Origin: Clostridia bacterium
GTDB lineage: Bacteria > Bacillota > Clostridia > Christensenellales > UBA1242
Length of the DNA stretch: 64,000 bases
Direction: 5' to 3'
NCBI GenBank assembly: GCA_016297915.1
Contig: JAEDFU010000002.1
Span: forward strand, 35,965 to 99,964
Position 1 is the stretch's first letter; every line of letters begins with the position of its first letter. A model generated the notes under the pieces. The model did no database searches, was not told where the DNA came from, and saw only the letters and a program-made list of their open reading frames with translations. Shown in pieces: positions 8,568-18,051 of this stretch. A program made the position numbers and the translations under genes.

Positions 8568-9527
8568 ATGAACATTTTAATTTTAAGTGCTGGGACTAGA
8601 AATAAGATAGTACAATATTTTAAAAAGATTATTGGTGGTAATGGCAAAGTTATTGCTACAGATATGAGTGATATTGCTCCAGCAGTATATGAAGCTGATA
8701 AATTTTATAAAGTACCTCGTATGACTGCTGATGGTTATATTGATGTAATTTTTGATATTTGTAAAAAAGAAAATATAAATGGAGTACTTTCTCTTATTGA
8801 CCCAGAACTATCTTTATTAGCAAAGCATAAAGAAGATTTTGCAAAATTGGGAGTGACTGTAATTGGTTCTTCTTATGAACTTTGTGAAAGAGCTTTGGAT
8901 AAGATGGAGATGTTTGATTGGTTAACTAATCATAATTTTAAATGTGCTAAAAGTTACACTGATAAAGAAAAATTTTATGCAGATATTGATGCTGGAATAA
9001 TTACCTATCCGGTGTTTGTAAAGCCTGTTCGTGGTAGTGCTAGTATTTCTATATCAAAAGTGTATGATAAAGAGACAATTGAATTGCTTTTTGATCATAA
9101 TGATAATTTGATGATACAAGAGTATCTTGATGGACAAGAAATTGGCGCAGATGTATATATTGATATGATAAGTGGTGATGTGGTTTCTATCTTTACTAAA
9201 AAGAAATTGGTAATGAGAGCAGGGGAAACAGATAAAGCAGTTTCATTTAAAGATAAGAAACTTTTTGATTTAATTGATAAGTTTGCAACAGAAAGTGGTT
9301 GGTCTGGTCAAATTGATATAGATATATTTGATGTGGGTGGCGAGTATTATATTTCAGAAGTAAATCCTAGATTTGGTGGTGGATATCCACATGCTTTTGA
9401 ATGTGGTTGCGACCATATATCACTTATTTTAAATAATCTTTTAGGAAAAGCTAATGAAAGAAATATCGGTAACTATGATAGCGATATTTATATGATGAAA
9501 TATAATGAAATTATGATAAGAAAATAA
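8568..9527 (+). CDS. ATP-grasp ligase
   Basis: The 319-residue protein has an N-terminal pre-ATP-grasp domain (ILILSAGTRNKIV) and a central ATP-grasp fold with YPVFVKPVRGSAS, the hinge LMIQEYLDGQEIG and the Mg-binding segment YISEVNPRFGGGYP near the end. Members of this carbamoyl-phosphate-synthase-like subgroup couple ATP to formation of an amide or ester between a carboxylate and an amine. Lying beside a decarboxylase and an aminotransferase in a sugar locus, it is a candidate for attaching an amino acid or acid to an amino sugar. That role is inference only. Confidence 0.82.
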   Translation: MNILILSAGTRNKIVQYFKKIIGGNGKVIATDMSDIAPAVYEADKFYKVPRMTADGYIDVIFDICKKENINGVLSLIDPELSLLAKHKEDFAKLGVTVIGSSYELCERALDKMEMFDWLTNHNFKCAKSYTDKEKFYADIDAGIITYPVFVKPVRGSASISISKVYDKETIELLFDHNDNLMIQEYLDGQEIGADVYIDMISGDVVSIFTKKKLVMRAGETDKAVSFKDKKLFDLIDKFATESGWSGQIDIDIFDVGGEYYISEVNPRFGGGYPHAFECGCDHISLILNNLLGKANERNIGNYDSDIYMMKYNEIMIRK

Positions 9528-9565
9528 TTAATAATATTAAGTAAAATTTGTGTTGGGAGAAGAAA

Positions 9566-10669
9566 GTGAAGATATTATATGTAACAACTATTGGTAGTAC
9601 AATGAGTTTTTTTAATACACTTATTAAGCATTTGATTGATGAAGGACATACTGTAGATATAGCAACTAATGAAACCAATTCTAAAGTTCCCGATTGTTAT
9701 AGAGAGTGGGGGTGTAAAATACATCAAATAAATACATCTCGTTCACCATTAAATATGGGTAATTTAAAAGCTATAAAACAATTAAAAAAAATTGTATTAC
9801 AAGAAAAATATGATATAGTTCATTGTCATACACCAGTGGCAGCGATGTGTACTAGATTGGCTTGTAAGAAAGCAAGAAAAATTGGTACTAAAGTTATATA
9901 TACTGCTCATGGTTTTCATTTTTACAAAGGTGCACCACTTAAAAACTGGTTAATTTTCTATCCTATAGAGAAATATTGTTCTAGATTTACAGATGTCTTA
10001 ATTACTATCAATAAAGAAGATTATGCTTTGGCACAAAAGAAAATGAAGGCTAAAAAAGTTGAGTTTGTTCGTGGTGTTGGAATAGATTTAACTAAGTTTG
10101 GGAAAATATCTGTAGATAAAGATAGTAAACGAAGAGAATTGAATATACCAAGTGATGCAACGATGCTTTTGTCAGTGGGCGAATTAAATTATAACAAAAA
10201 CCATGAAACTGTGATTCGATCAATTGCTAATTTAGATGTTTATTATGTAATTGCAGGCAATGGTGAACTAAAAGATCATTTGGAAAGTGTTATAAATGAA
10301 TTAGAATTAAAAGAAAGAGTTAAACTTCTTGGATTTCGTAATGATGTTGCCGAATTGTATCAAGTTTCAGATGTATATATATTGCCATCAATTAGGGAAG
10401 GATTGAATGTTTCTATAATGGAAGCTATGGCAACAGGAAAACCTGTAATTTGTGGTAACATTAGAGGAAATACCGATTTGATTGGTGATAACGAGGGTGG
10501 ATTTCTTTGTGAACCAAAAGACACTTTAGCTTTTAAAAAATCAATTAAATTACTCTCTGAAGATAAAAAATTATCAGCAAAGTTAGGTAAAAGAAACAAA
10601 GAGTTTATTAAAAACTTTGACATCAATGTTGTCTTACAACAGATGGAAAAAATTTATAAGGAGATGTAG
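9566..10669 (+). CDS. Glycosyltransferase family 4 (GT-B fold)
   Basis: This should add a sugar from a nucleotide donor to the lipid-linked repeat unit on the cytosolic face. The N-terminal acceptor domain has TAHGFHFYKGAP, as in CapM/EpsD-like enzymes. The C-terminal donor domain has SVGELNYNKNHE and the EX7E motif in REGLNVSIMEAMATGKP. The start is GTG at 9566 after GGGAGAA; the in-frame TTG at 9548 has no site. Length 368 is normal. Confidence 0.9.
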   Translation: MKILYVTTIGSTMSFFNTLIKHLIDEGHTVDIATNETNSKVPDCYREWGCKIHQINTSRSPLNMGNLKAIKQLKKIVLQEKYDIVHCHTPVAAMCTRLACKKARKIGTKVIYTAHGFHFYKGAPLKNWLIFYPIEKYCSRFTDVLITINKEDYALAQKKMKAKKVEFVRGVGIDLTKFGKISVDKDSKRRELNIPSDATMLLSVGELNYNKNHETVIRSIANLDVYYVIAGNGELKDHLESVINELELKERVKLLGFRNDVAELYQVSDVYILPSIREGLNVSIMEAMATGKPVICGNIRGNTDLIGDNEGGFLCEPKDTLAFKKSIKLLSEDKKLSAKLGKRNKEFIKNFDINVVLQQMEKIYKEM

Positions 10670-10672
10670 TGA

Positions 10673-11671
10673 ATGAAAGAAAAGAAACTTCTTTATTCTA
10701 TTGTTGTTCCTATATATAATGTCGAAGAATTTTTAAAAGAATGTATTGAATCTTTAATTAATCAGACTTATACTAATATTGAAATCATACTTGTTGATGA
10801 TGGTAGCCCAGACAATTGTTCAATTATTTGCGATGAATTTGCAAAGAATGAGAAAAGAATAAAAGTAATTCATAAAACAAATGGGGGACTTGTCAGTGCT
10901 AGAAAAGCAGGGGCAAAAGTGGCAACTGGAGACTATGTTATTTGTGTAGATGGAGATGACCATGTCTCAAAAGATATGGTGACAAAAATTAACAAAGTTG
11001 TTTCCGAAAATGATGTGGATGTAGTTTGTTTTGGATATTTTAAAGATGATGAGTTAAACCCATGCTATTTGGAGTTTAACGAGGGATATTACAACAAAGA
11101 AAAAATTATTGAAGATATTTTTCCAAATCTTATAGAAAATGCGAATGCTAAATTTTTTTCAAATTCTTTGTGGGCAAAAGCATATAAAAGAGATTTGTAT
11201 TGTATGAATCAAGAATTGGTTGATAATAAAATAAAAATTGGTGAAGATGCTGCATGTACAAAACCAATAATATCAAAGTGCAATAGCTTATATATTATGA
11301 AAGATTGTCTTTATTTTTATAGGACAAATTTGACATCAATGACAAAAGAACCAAAACCTTTTGCGTGGGATGTCCCTGAAATTATTTATAATCATTTAAG
11401 TGTAAATTTGAATCAAGATGATTACGATTTTACGGAGCAGTTGTATAGAAATGTTGCTCACAATGTTTTTAATGTTGCAATGTCTCAATATTACAAAAAA
11501 GGTCTGAAAATAAAAGAAATCAAAAGGGAAATTAAGGAAAAACTGGGAAACAAACTTTATTCGACTTGTATAAAAAAAGCTAATTACACATCGATTAAAG
11601 GCAAAATAATGTTATATGCGTTGAGACACAATTCATCATTTATTATGAAATTGTATTCAAAAATAAGATAA
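10673..11671 (+). CDS. Glycosyltransferase family 2 (GT-A fold)
   Basis: Residues 7-16 give SIVVPIYNVE, and IILVDDGSPDN then DGDD supply the nucleotide- and metal-binding Asp residues of an inverting GT2 enzyme. A second half of about 200 residues carries the acceptor region with GEDAA. AAGGAG lies upstream, and the gene follows the GT4 gene by 3 bases. It likely extends the repeat unit. The sugar transferred is unknown. Confidence 0.9.
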   Translation: MKEKKLLYSIVVPIYNVEEFLKECIESLINQTYTNIEIILVDDGSPDNCSIICDEFAKNEKRIKVIHKTNGGLVSARKAGAKVATGDYVICVDGDDHVSKDMVTKINKVVSENDVDVVCFGYFKDDELNPCYLEFNEGYYNKEKIIEDIFPNLIENANAKFFSNSLWAKAYKRDLYCMNQELVDNKIKIGEDAACTKPIISKCNSLYIMKDCLYFYRTNLTSMTKEPKPFAWDVPEIIYNHLSVNLNQDDYDFTEQLYRNVAHNVFNVAMSQYYKKGLKIKEIKREIKEKLGNKLYSTCIKKANYTSIKGKIMLYALRHNSSFIMKLYSKIR

Positions 11672-11686
11672 TGAAATGGAGGGAAA

Positions 11687-12967
11687 ATGTTAGAATATAT
11701 AGCTATCATATTGGTTATATTGTTTTTGATTGTTTGTAAAGCAAAAAAACAACATAATAGATTTATTCTCTCTTTTTATTATGAAAGTCCTAAATTAGAT
11801 TCATTTAAAGTTGATAAAAAAAAGCGTACTGATTGGAGTTATGTTTTTGTTTTTGTGGCACTGTTTATTTTGTTTGCTTTTAGAAATATTAGTGTTGGTA
11901 CTGATACAAATGTATATAACTCAATGTTTAATTCTTTTGAAGTAGATAATCCAAATTGGAGAGGCGAACCAGTGTACTGGCTAATTGTCTTTTTTGTTAA
12001 ATTGCTAGGTTTGCCGTTTAATTTTGTTTTAATTTTCGTTGGAGCAATATCTTTTGCAAATATTTACTTTTTTACTAAAAAATATTCGATTGATAAATTT
12101 TTAACAATACTGTTGTTGTTTTGTCTCGGAATAATCCCGACAGGATTTAATGTAATGAGACAATTTCTTGCTCTTTCATTTTTCTTGTTGGCTTTAGATA
12201 ATTTATTTCAAAATAAAGTATTTAGATATGTTGGTTTTTGTTTAATTTCTACATTTTGTCACAACACAGCTATAATCTTGTTGCCATTGTTTTTGATAAA
12301 ATTTATCAAACTTAATTACAAAACTTTAATAATAACTATTATTTTGACTATGGCAGCAATTTTTACGCTACCGCTTGTAGTAAAATTTGTTAGCAAATTT
12401 ACATCAAAAGATTATTATGAAATTTATATTACAACAAATGCCTTTGCCAAAGAATTGGGTTTTGCATACTTGTTGTATGATTTATTTATGATTGGGGCAT
12501 TTGTTTGGTTTTGGATTATAAGAAAAAATATTGATAATGATTTGGACAAAAAAAACTATAATATGTTTTTATGGATTTTTTTATTGGCAGTTTGTATAAG
12601 AACAATAGCCACATATAGTGGATTTATAATAATGACAAATAGGCTACTTATTTATTTCTTGTGGGCAATTTGTTTTCTAATTCCATTCTCGATTAAATAT
12701 TTACCTAAAAATCCTATTTTATCAAAAGATTTATATTCCAAAACTGTAATATTTTTGGCGATCTTGTATTTTTACTTGGGGACAGTTGTAAGAGGTCAAG
12801 CAGAAATTATTCCTTTCAAATTTGTAGCGATAGACAACCTTTTGATTCAGATTGTTTTATACTTGTTCTTTATAGGGTCGCTAGTTGTAGCTTGTTTTTA
12901 CGAATTGGATTGTGAAAAAAAATTAAATAAAAAAAACTTTAAAACTTATGAAAACAAAAGAAAATAA
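11687..12967 (+). CDS. EpsG-family polysaccharide polymerase, membrane protein
   Basis: This 426-residue protein has about ten hydrophobic helices and a Lys-rich C-terminal tail. The motif FRNISVGTDTNVYNSMF after the second helix is the hallmark of EpsG/Wzy-like polymerases, which join repeat units outside the membrane. RQFLALSFFLLAL and TFCHNTA are also typical. It overlaps the flippase gene by 20 bases, in keeping with Wzx/Wzy-type assembly. Confidence 0.85.
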   Translation: MLEYIAIILVILFLIVCKAKKQHNRFILSFYYESPKLDSFKVDKKKRTDWSYVFVFVALFILFAFRNISVGTDTNVYNSMFNSFEVDNPNWRGEPVYWLIVFFVKLLGLPFNFVLIFVGAISFANIYFFTKKYSIDKFLTILLLFCLGIIPTGFNVMRQFLALSFFLLALDNLFQNKVFRYVGFCLISTFCHNTAIILLPLFLIKFIKLNYKTLIITIILTMAAIFTLPLVVKFVSKFTSKDYYEIYITTNAFAKELGFAYLLYDLFMIGAFVWFWIIRKNIDNDLDKKNYNMFLWIFLLAVCIRTIATYSGFIIMTNRLLIYFLWAICFLIPFSIKYLPKNPILSKDLYSKTVIFLAILYFYLGTVVRGQAEIIPFKFVAIDNLLIQIVLYLFFIGSLVVACFYELDCEKKLNKKNFKTYENKRK

Positions 12968-14306
12968 ATTAGTTAACAACACAATAATGATGTATTTAAT
13001 GACGGTTGCAAAACTTGTCATTCCTCTTATTTCGCTTCCATATCTAACCAGAATTTTAAGCGTAGATTGTTATGGAAGTGTGGCTTTTGTAAAGAGTCTT
13101 ATGAATTATTTTCAAATTCTTATTGACTTCGGGTTTTTGCTATCGGCAACTAAGGATATTATTGGATATCTCAAAAAAGGCGAAAAGCCTAATGCTATAG
13201 TGGGGAATACCCTGTATGCACAAATTATTCTTTGCTTTTTTGCAATAATAGGTTGTGTCATTTGCTTGTTTTGCTTGGAGATTTTGAGAGGATTTGAACT
13301 ATATACAATGCTATCTTTGGTAACTTGTTTGCTTTCTATATTCCTCTTTGAATATGTCTTTAAGGCGTACGAGCAAATGGGAAAGATTGCTATAAGATAT
13401 GTTGTAATGAAACTTATAGCTCTAATCCTAACACTTATATTTGTTAAGTCAGATAAGGATATTTTGTTGATTCCAATTTTTGATATTGTAGCGTCACTTG
13501 TGGCAATTGTGCTTGTATACTTACAACTCAAAAAACTAGGGATTAAGATTGATTTTGATTTTAAACGCATCAAAGACGCATGGAAGTCGCTCAGTAAATC
13601 TTTTGTATATTTTATATCTAATTTTGCAACAACTGCATTTAGCGCATTAAATACTATTATTATTGGAATTGCTTTAAACAAGAGTGATGTTGCTTATTGG
13701 TCGGTTGCATTACAGTTGGTTGGTGTAGTTCAAGCACTTTATAATCCAATAATTACAAGTGCTCATCCAACTATGATACGAACCAAAAATCTCAAAACCA
13801 TACACAAAATTATGCTTATATATATGCCTTTGATTTTTGTAGGTTGCGGACTAATATTGCTACTTGGCGATTGGGCTGTTAAGCTCGTATTTACAGAAAG
13901 TTATTTAATGTCGTCAAAGTTGTTTAAATTTTTAATACCTGTATTGATATTCTCGTTCCCAGCAATGCTTTATGGTTGGCCATGTCTGGACTGTATTAAT
14001 AAGACTAAACAAACCTCAATGTCAACGATTATAAGTGCATGTGTACAAATTGTGGGTATCGGATTTATTGCGGTAATTGGTCAATTCAATTTGATGTCTT
14101 TGGTGATTGTAAGAAATTTAGCAGAAATAGTTTTATGCTCAGTTAGGATGGGTATTGTATATAAAAACAAAAAATTATTTGTAAGTGGGGTTGTTTCAGA
14201 CCCACAAAATGTAAATGCGGAAAACAAAGAACTTGGAGAGTTTGAAAAACATGAGCTAACAAATGAAATTATTTCTGCAAATATTGATGATAACAATAAC
14301 ATATAA
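12948..14306 (+). CDS. Wzx-type flippase (oligosaccharide repeat unit transporter)
   Basis: It should flip the undecaprenyl-linked repeat unit to the outer face. The N-terminus NNTIMMYLMTVAKLVIPLISLPYLTR splits into two amphipathic/hydrophobic halves typical of the RfbX/MOP family; about 12-14 helices follow in 452 residues. The last ~35 residues are a hydrophilic Asn/Glu-rich tail. The start lies within the end of the polymerase gene. The stop codon sits at the edge of the bidirectional terminator shared with the convergent LicD gene. Confidence 0.88.
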   Translation: MKTKENKLVNNTIMMYLMTVAKLVIPLISLPYLTRILSVDCYGSVAFVKSLMNYFQILIDFGFLLSATKDIIGYLKKGEKPNAIVGNTLYAQIILCFFAIIGCVICLFCLEILRGFELYTMLSLVTCLLSIFLFEYVFKAYEQMGKIAIRYVVMKLIALILTLIFVKSDKDILLIPIFDIVASLVAIVLVYLQLKKLGIKIDFDFKRIKDAWKSLSKSFVYFISNFATTAFSALNTIIIGIALNKSDVAYWSVALQLVGVVQALYNPIITSAHPTMIRTKNLKTIHKIMLIYMPLIFVGCGLILLLGDWAVKLVFTESYLMSSKLFKFLIPVLIFSFPAMLYGWPCLDCINKTKQTSMSTIISACVQIVGIGFIAVIGQFNLMSLVIVRNLAEIVLCSVRMGIVYKNKKLFVSGVVSDPQNVNAENKELGEFEKHELTNEIISANIDDNNNI

Positions 14307-14339
14307 AAAATAGGACTTGAAATTCAAGTCCTATTTTTT
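14305..14339. terminator. Bidirectional terminator between flippase and licD-like gene
   Basis: A perfect inverted repeat of 17-base arms with a 1-base centre (AAAAAATAGGACTTGAA left arm) ends in T-runs on both strands. Both stop codons lie inside it, so it serves both convergent transcripts. Confidence 0.92.
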
Positions 14340-15152
14340 ATATGATTTAAAATAATGATGAGTAATTTGCTTTTCTGGTGGTGGGGGTGTCATATAATCT
14401 CTGTACAATTGTTTAAGATACATATCCCATTGTTTAATTGCAGGAAATTTGTAACCTTCAAAGTCCAATTCCACAAATTCGTCAAACATTGACTTTGGAA
14501 AAACATCTTTGATTCCATATGCTCCCGAAAAAGCAAAAATATGGTCAAATCCTTTGCCATTAAATGAAGTTGCGTACTTTTCGCTTTTCTTTGCCCAGTG
14601 TTTCCAGCCAAATGGTTTAGCGTATAGTGATACTACAAATTTTGCACATTTTTTGGCAAAACTATTACCTTTTATACCTGCTTTTTTGTTTGCAGATATA
14701 GCTAACAATGATCCAAGTTTTTTATTCTTTTTAACAACTTTTTTTATGTTTTTTGTATCAACATCATCCATTGGAAATATGTCTACAAAAACTCCCATGT
14801 CCTTTGGTGTAATATATGTTGATTCGGTAAGGACAGTGTCTAAATCTACAACTTTTGTAAATCTATAAAAGTAATCTTTGCAATTTTCGCTAAAATGCAA
14901 GGCTTTATATTTTTTGTTGGTCTTGGAGTCTTTGTCCATTATTTCCAAAAATTTGTCATAGTCTTTTCTTAGCATAAAGATGTCAATATCATCGTCCCAA
15001 GGAATAAATCCCTTGTGCCTTATTGCACCTAAAAGTGTTCCTCCGCACAAACTATATTTAATATCATTTTCTTTGCAAACTTTATCAATAAATTTAAGAA
15101 TTTCAAGTGAAATTGATTGAACTTCTTTTATATTTTCTGTTATTTCTTCCAT
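14331..15152 (-). CDS. LicD-family phosphotransferase
   Basis: LicD-family enzymes move phosphocholine or a related phospho-polyol from a CDP-activated donor onto surface glycans or teichoic acids. The signature is clear: CGGTLLGAIRHKGFIPWDDD near residues 37-56, giving the metal-binding Asp triplet, followed by IDIFMLRKDYDKF. Length 273 is typical. The start has GGAG upstream and a good promoter. It is divergent from the cytidylyltransferase gene, and the pair may form donor-maker and transferase (inference). Confidence 0.92.
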   Translation of the reverse strand: MEEITENIKEVQSISLEILKFIDKVCKENDIKYSLCGGTLLGAIRHKGFIPWDDDIDIFMLRKDYDKFLEIMDKDSKTNKKYKALHFSENCKDYFYRFTKVVDLDTVLTESTYITPKDMGVFVDIFPMDDVDTKNIKKVVKKNKKLGSLLAISANKKAGIKGNSFAKKCAKFVVSLYAKPFGWKHWAKKSEKYATSFNGKGFDHIFAFSGAYGIKDVFPKSMFDEFVELDFEGYKFPAIKQWDMYLKQLYRDYMTPPPPEKQITHHYFKSYKK

Positions 15153-15181
15153 CTTTTTCTCCGTGTGTTTTACTAAATATT

Positions 15182-15210
15182 AGATTAATACAAATTCAAT
15201 ATTTTGTCAA
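15182..15210 (-). promoter_or_regulatory. Promoter of the licD-like gene
   Basis: Read on the minus strand, TTGACA (15205-15210), 17 bases, then TAATCT (15182-15187), 30 bases upstream of the start. Confidence 0.65.
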
Positions 15211-15237
15211 ATTAAAACTACATATTATGATTTTCTC

Positions 15238-15266
15238 TTGATAAAAATATATTATTATGGTATCCT
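15238..15266 (+). promoter_or_regulatory. Promoter of the cytidylyltransferase-uppS operon
   Basis: TTGATA at 15238-15243, 17 bases, TATCCT at 15261-15266, 24 bases upstream of the start. It is divergent from the licD-like promoter. Confidence 0.55.
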
Positions 15267-15290
15267 ATTTGGGAGTTAAAAGGAGTTATT

Positions 15291-16004
15291 ATGGCAAATT
15301 ATGTATTAGTGTTGGCTGGAGGTGTTGGCTCAAGAACAGAACAGTCAATTCCAAAACAATTTATTAGTGTTAATGATAAGCCAATTATTATATATACACT
15401 TGAAGTTTTTGAAAAGTGCCAAGACATTGATGGAATTATAGTTACATGTTTAAGAGGTTGGCAAGAACCGCTTAAAGCATATGCAAAACAATATAATATT
15501 ACAAAATTCAAAGATGTTATTGAGGGTGGAGTTACAAGACTTGATTCTCTTAGAATTGGATGTAACAAAATTTGTGAGTTTGCCAAAGACGATGATTTGA
15601 TTATTACTCATGATGGAGTAAGAGCATTGGTTACAGAGGACTTGATTGAAGATAGCATCAGAGTTGCTAGGGATCACAATTTGGTTGTTGCTTTACAACC
15701 AGCTGTTGACACTATGTACATTACAAAAGATTTTTGTAACATTGATGATACAACTAATAGAGATGTGCTTGCATGTGGTCATACACCGGTGACCGTAAAA
15801 GTTGGATTTTACAAAGAAATGTTTAAAAAACTTGATGAATCTGGCAAAGATGGAGGTAATTGTATTGCCACTGCTGCACTCGCTATAAATGAAAAAATTT
15901 ATGGATCAAAAAGTTCGTCAAGAAACATAAAAATTACTACCAAGGAAGATATTGATATATTTAAAGGATTAAAATTACTTGACTCTATCAATCATCAAAA
16001 GTGA
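15291..16004 (+). CDS. IspD/TarI-like cytidylyltransferase
   Basis: This nucleotidyltransferase makes a CDP-activated alcohol from CTP. LAGGVGSRTEQSIPKQF at residues 7-23 is the CTP-binding loop, and THDGVRALV and QPAVDTMY match the family core. Length 237 is normal. Two readings are possible. It could be IspD of the non-mevalonate isoprenoid pathway, supported by the adjacent uppS. It could instead be a TarI-like polyol-phosphate cytidylyltransferase feeding LicD, supported by the divergent licD-like gene. The usual QTPQ-type motif is replaced by GHTPVTVK, so it is divergent from both. AAGGAG sets the start. Confidence 0.75.
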   Translation: MANYVLVLAGGVGSRTEQSIPKQFISVNDKPIIIYTLEVFEKCQDIDGIIVTCLRGWQEPLKAYAKQYNITKFKDVIEGGVTRLDSLRIGCNKICEFAKDDDLIITHDGVRALVTEDLIEDSIRVARDHNLVVALQPAVDTMYITKDFCNIDDTTNRDVLACGHTPVTVKVGFYKEMFKKLDESGKDGGNCIATAALAINEKIYGSKSSSRNIKITTKEDIDIFKGLKLLDSINHQK

Positions 16005-16010
16005 GTATAT

Positions 16011-16718
16011 ATGCAAAAAGAATTGAAGAAGTTGCCTAAGCACATTGCGTTTATTATTGACGGCAATGGCAGGTGGGCAAAGAGCAGGGGGCTTACTAGG
16101 TCTCTTGGACACAAGGCTGGATTTTCGAGGCTCGAAAAAATTATTAAAGAATGTTTTTATGGTTACGGCATACCAATTGTTAGTATCTATGCTTTTTCTA
16201 CCGAAAACTGGAATAGACCAGAGGCTGAGGTCAACTACCTTATGGATTTATTCCGCAAATATCTAAACAAGAGTTTTCTCAAGAAATACCCTGAGGTCAG
16301 ATTTAATCATATGGGCGATCCAAATGGACTTCCTGATGATATTGCCAAAAAAGCAAAGAATCTTATGGATGCAACTGCCGACCGAGACAAATTTACATTG
16401 AATATTGGCATTAATTACTCTGGTCAAGATGAACTAGTGATTGCTGTTAATAATATTTTGGAAGAGGGAATAACACATGTGGATAGGCAGGTTATTGCCG
16501 ATCACTTGTTTACGCATGGTCAACCACCAGTTGATTTGATGATAAGAACCAGCGGTGAGCAGAGACTTAGCAACTTTATGCTATGGCAAGTAGCGTATGC
16601 TGAGTTTTATTTCCCAAAGTGTCATTGGCCAGCTTTTAATAGCAGACAACTGTTCAAGGCACTTGAGGAGTACCAAAATAGAGACCGTAGATTTGGTGCG
16701 ATAAAGGAAGAAAAATAA
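16011..16718 (+). CDS. uppS: Isoprenyl transferase (undecaprenyl diphosphate synthase)
   Basis: It makes the C55 lipid carrier for cell wall and surface polysaccharides by cis-condensation of isopentenyl diphosphate. IAFIIDGNGRWAKSRG near residues 11-26 holds the catalytic Asp, YAFSTENWNRP follows, and the C-terminal signature is LMIRTSGEQRLSNFMLWQ. Length 235 is normal. It starts 6 bases after the cytidylyltransferase stop, so both are on one transcript, which links carrier supply to the polysaccharide locus. Confidence 0.94.
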   Translation: MQKELKKLPKHIAFIIDGNGRWAKSRGLTRSLGHKAGFSRLEKIIKECFYGYGIPIVSIYAFSTENWNRPEAEVNYLMDLFRKYLNKSFLKKYPEVRFNHMGDPNGLPDDIAKKAKNLMDATADRDKFTLNIGINYSGQDELVIAVNNILEEGITHVDRQVIADHLFTHGQPPVDLMIRTSGEQRLSNFMLWQVAYAEFYFPKCHWPAFNSRQLFKALEEYQNRDRRFGAIKEEK

Positions 16719-16727
16719 TCTAGTTTT

Positions 16728-17990
16728 ATGGATTTTGCAAAACTAAAAAAGTATTACATGGACAATAGGCTAATTTTTAATTGCGGACTGCTTGCAATAC
16801 TTTTTTTTATTAATTGCTTTGTGGCGGACTTTTCGTACTTAGTTTTTTTTGTTTTAATGATTGGAGTTCTATTTGAGAACAAACAAAATAGCTTTTCGAT
16901 GCTTGTATTTTCTGTTCCATTTTGTGGAATAGACGAGTATTTGGGCGTATATTTACTATTTGCTTGTGTGGCAATATTTATTATTAAAAACCATATTATT
17001 ATGCGTTTTTTTGATAAATTAAAAGTTAATTGGTTTGTGGTTTGTAGTATCTTTATGTTTTTGATATATGCTCTACTTCCAATTGGGGAGTATAGCCAAG
17101 GACTATTTGTTAAGCTTATTATTATCCTCAGTATCGTCCTCCTTGTTAATTTATTTATTAATTACAAGGGGCTACTCAATCTTAAGTTCAACCTAAATGT
17201 TATGGCAATTGGACTTATTATCTCGGCGGCGTTCTATCTTACATACTTTGTTTCGCCACATATGCACGATAAGCCTATATCTGTAACTGAGGATTTTATT
17301 AGATTTGCAGCACTTCTTATGAATCCAAATGCTCTTGCAATGATATGTGAAATTTGCTTGAGTTTGCTTACAATTTATCTGATACAAGACAAATTTGAGT
17401 GGAACGACATCATTGCTTATATTATCTTTGCAGTGCTTGGACTATCTACATTCTCCAAAACATTTCTTATTCTTTTTGGAATACTTGGGATTATTTTGTT
17501 TGTGTATCTAATTCGCAAATTCAAATGGAAGATTGCGTGGCTTGTATGTGTGATTTGTGGACTTATTATGTTTGCTGTCATCTTTAAAGGCGACTTTTTG
17601 TTTGCTTACTTGCGTAGATTTGTAAATATTAACCTAAACGATAACTATGATACCACTTTCGAAAAATTTTTGAATGTCTTGACCACTGGCAGATACAAGC
17701 TTTGGTCGGCGGTTCTTAGTTATATGTTTATGAACCCAATTGTTATTTTCTTTGGCAGAGGGCTTGGCGCTCCGCTGGTTGCATCACTTTCGGCACATAA
17801 TTTTTATATTACAATGATTTTCGAACTAGGAATTGTTGGCTCTATTCTATTTGTGCTTATGTTTGTGGCTCTAATTTTGGATTACAAAAAACGCAATCCG
17901 GATTACAAATTCCAAAAAGCATACTTGATTCCAATAATTATTATTGGTCTGCTTATGATGGTCGAGGATTTGTTCTTGTATATATATTGA
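16728..17990 (+). CDS. O-antigen ligase/polymerase-like membrane protein (Wzy_C type)
   Basis: This 420-residue protein has about ten hydrophobic helices and a C-terminal loop with TGRYKLWSAVL, then FFGRGLGAPL and SAHNFYITMIFELG. This is the pattern of the O-antigen ligase family, including teichuronic acid or capsule polymerases. It could polymerise or attach a glycan. It is a second polymerase candidate besides the EpsG-like protein. It lies 9 bases after uppS, with a weak AAGGAAG site rather far upstream. Confidence 0.75.
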   Translation: MDFAKLKKYYMDNRLIFNCGLLAILFFINCFVADFSYLVFFVLMIGVLFENKQNSFSMLVFSVPFCGIDEYLGVYLLFACVAIFIIKNHIIMRFFDKLKVNWFVVCSIFMFLIYALLPIGEYSQGLFVKLIIILSIVLLVNLFINYKGLLNLKFNLNVMAIGLIISAAFYLTYFVSPHMHDKPISVTEDFIRFAALLMNPNALAMICEICLSLLTIYLIQDKFEWNDIIAYIIFAVLGLSTFSKTFLILFGILGIILFVYLIRKFKWKIAWLVCVICGLIMFAVIFKGDFLFAYLRRFVNINLNDNYDTTFEKFLNVLTTGRYKLWSAVLSYMFMNPIVIFFGRGLGAPLVASLSAHNFYITMIFELGIVGSILFVLMFVALILDYKKRNPDYKFQKAYLIPIIIIGLLMMVEDLFLYIY

Positions 17991-18051
17991 TAGTGAGTAT
18001 TATAGTGAATTTATAAGTACTGAGTTATTAAAAATTAGAGAGAAAAATATT

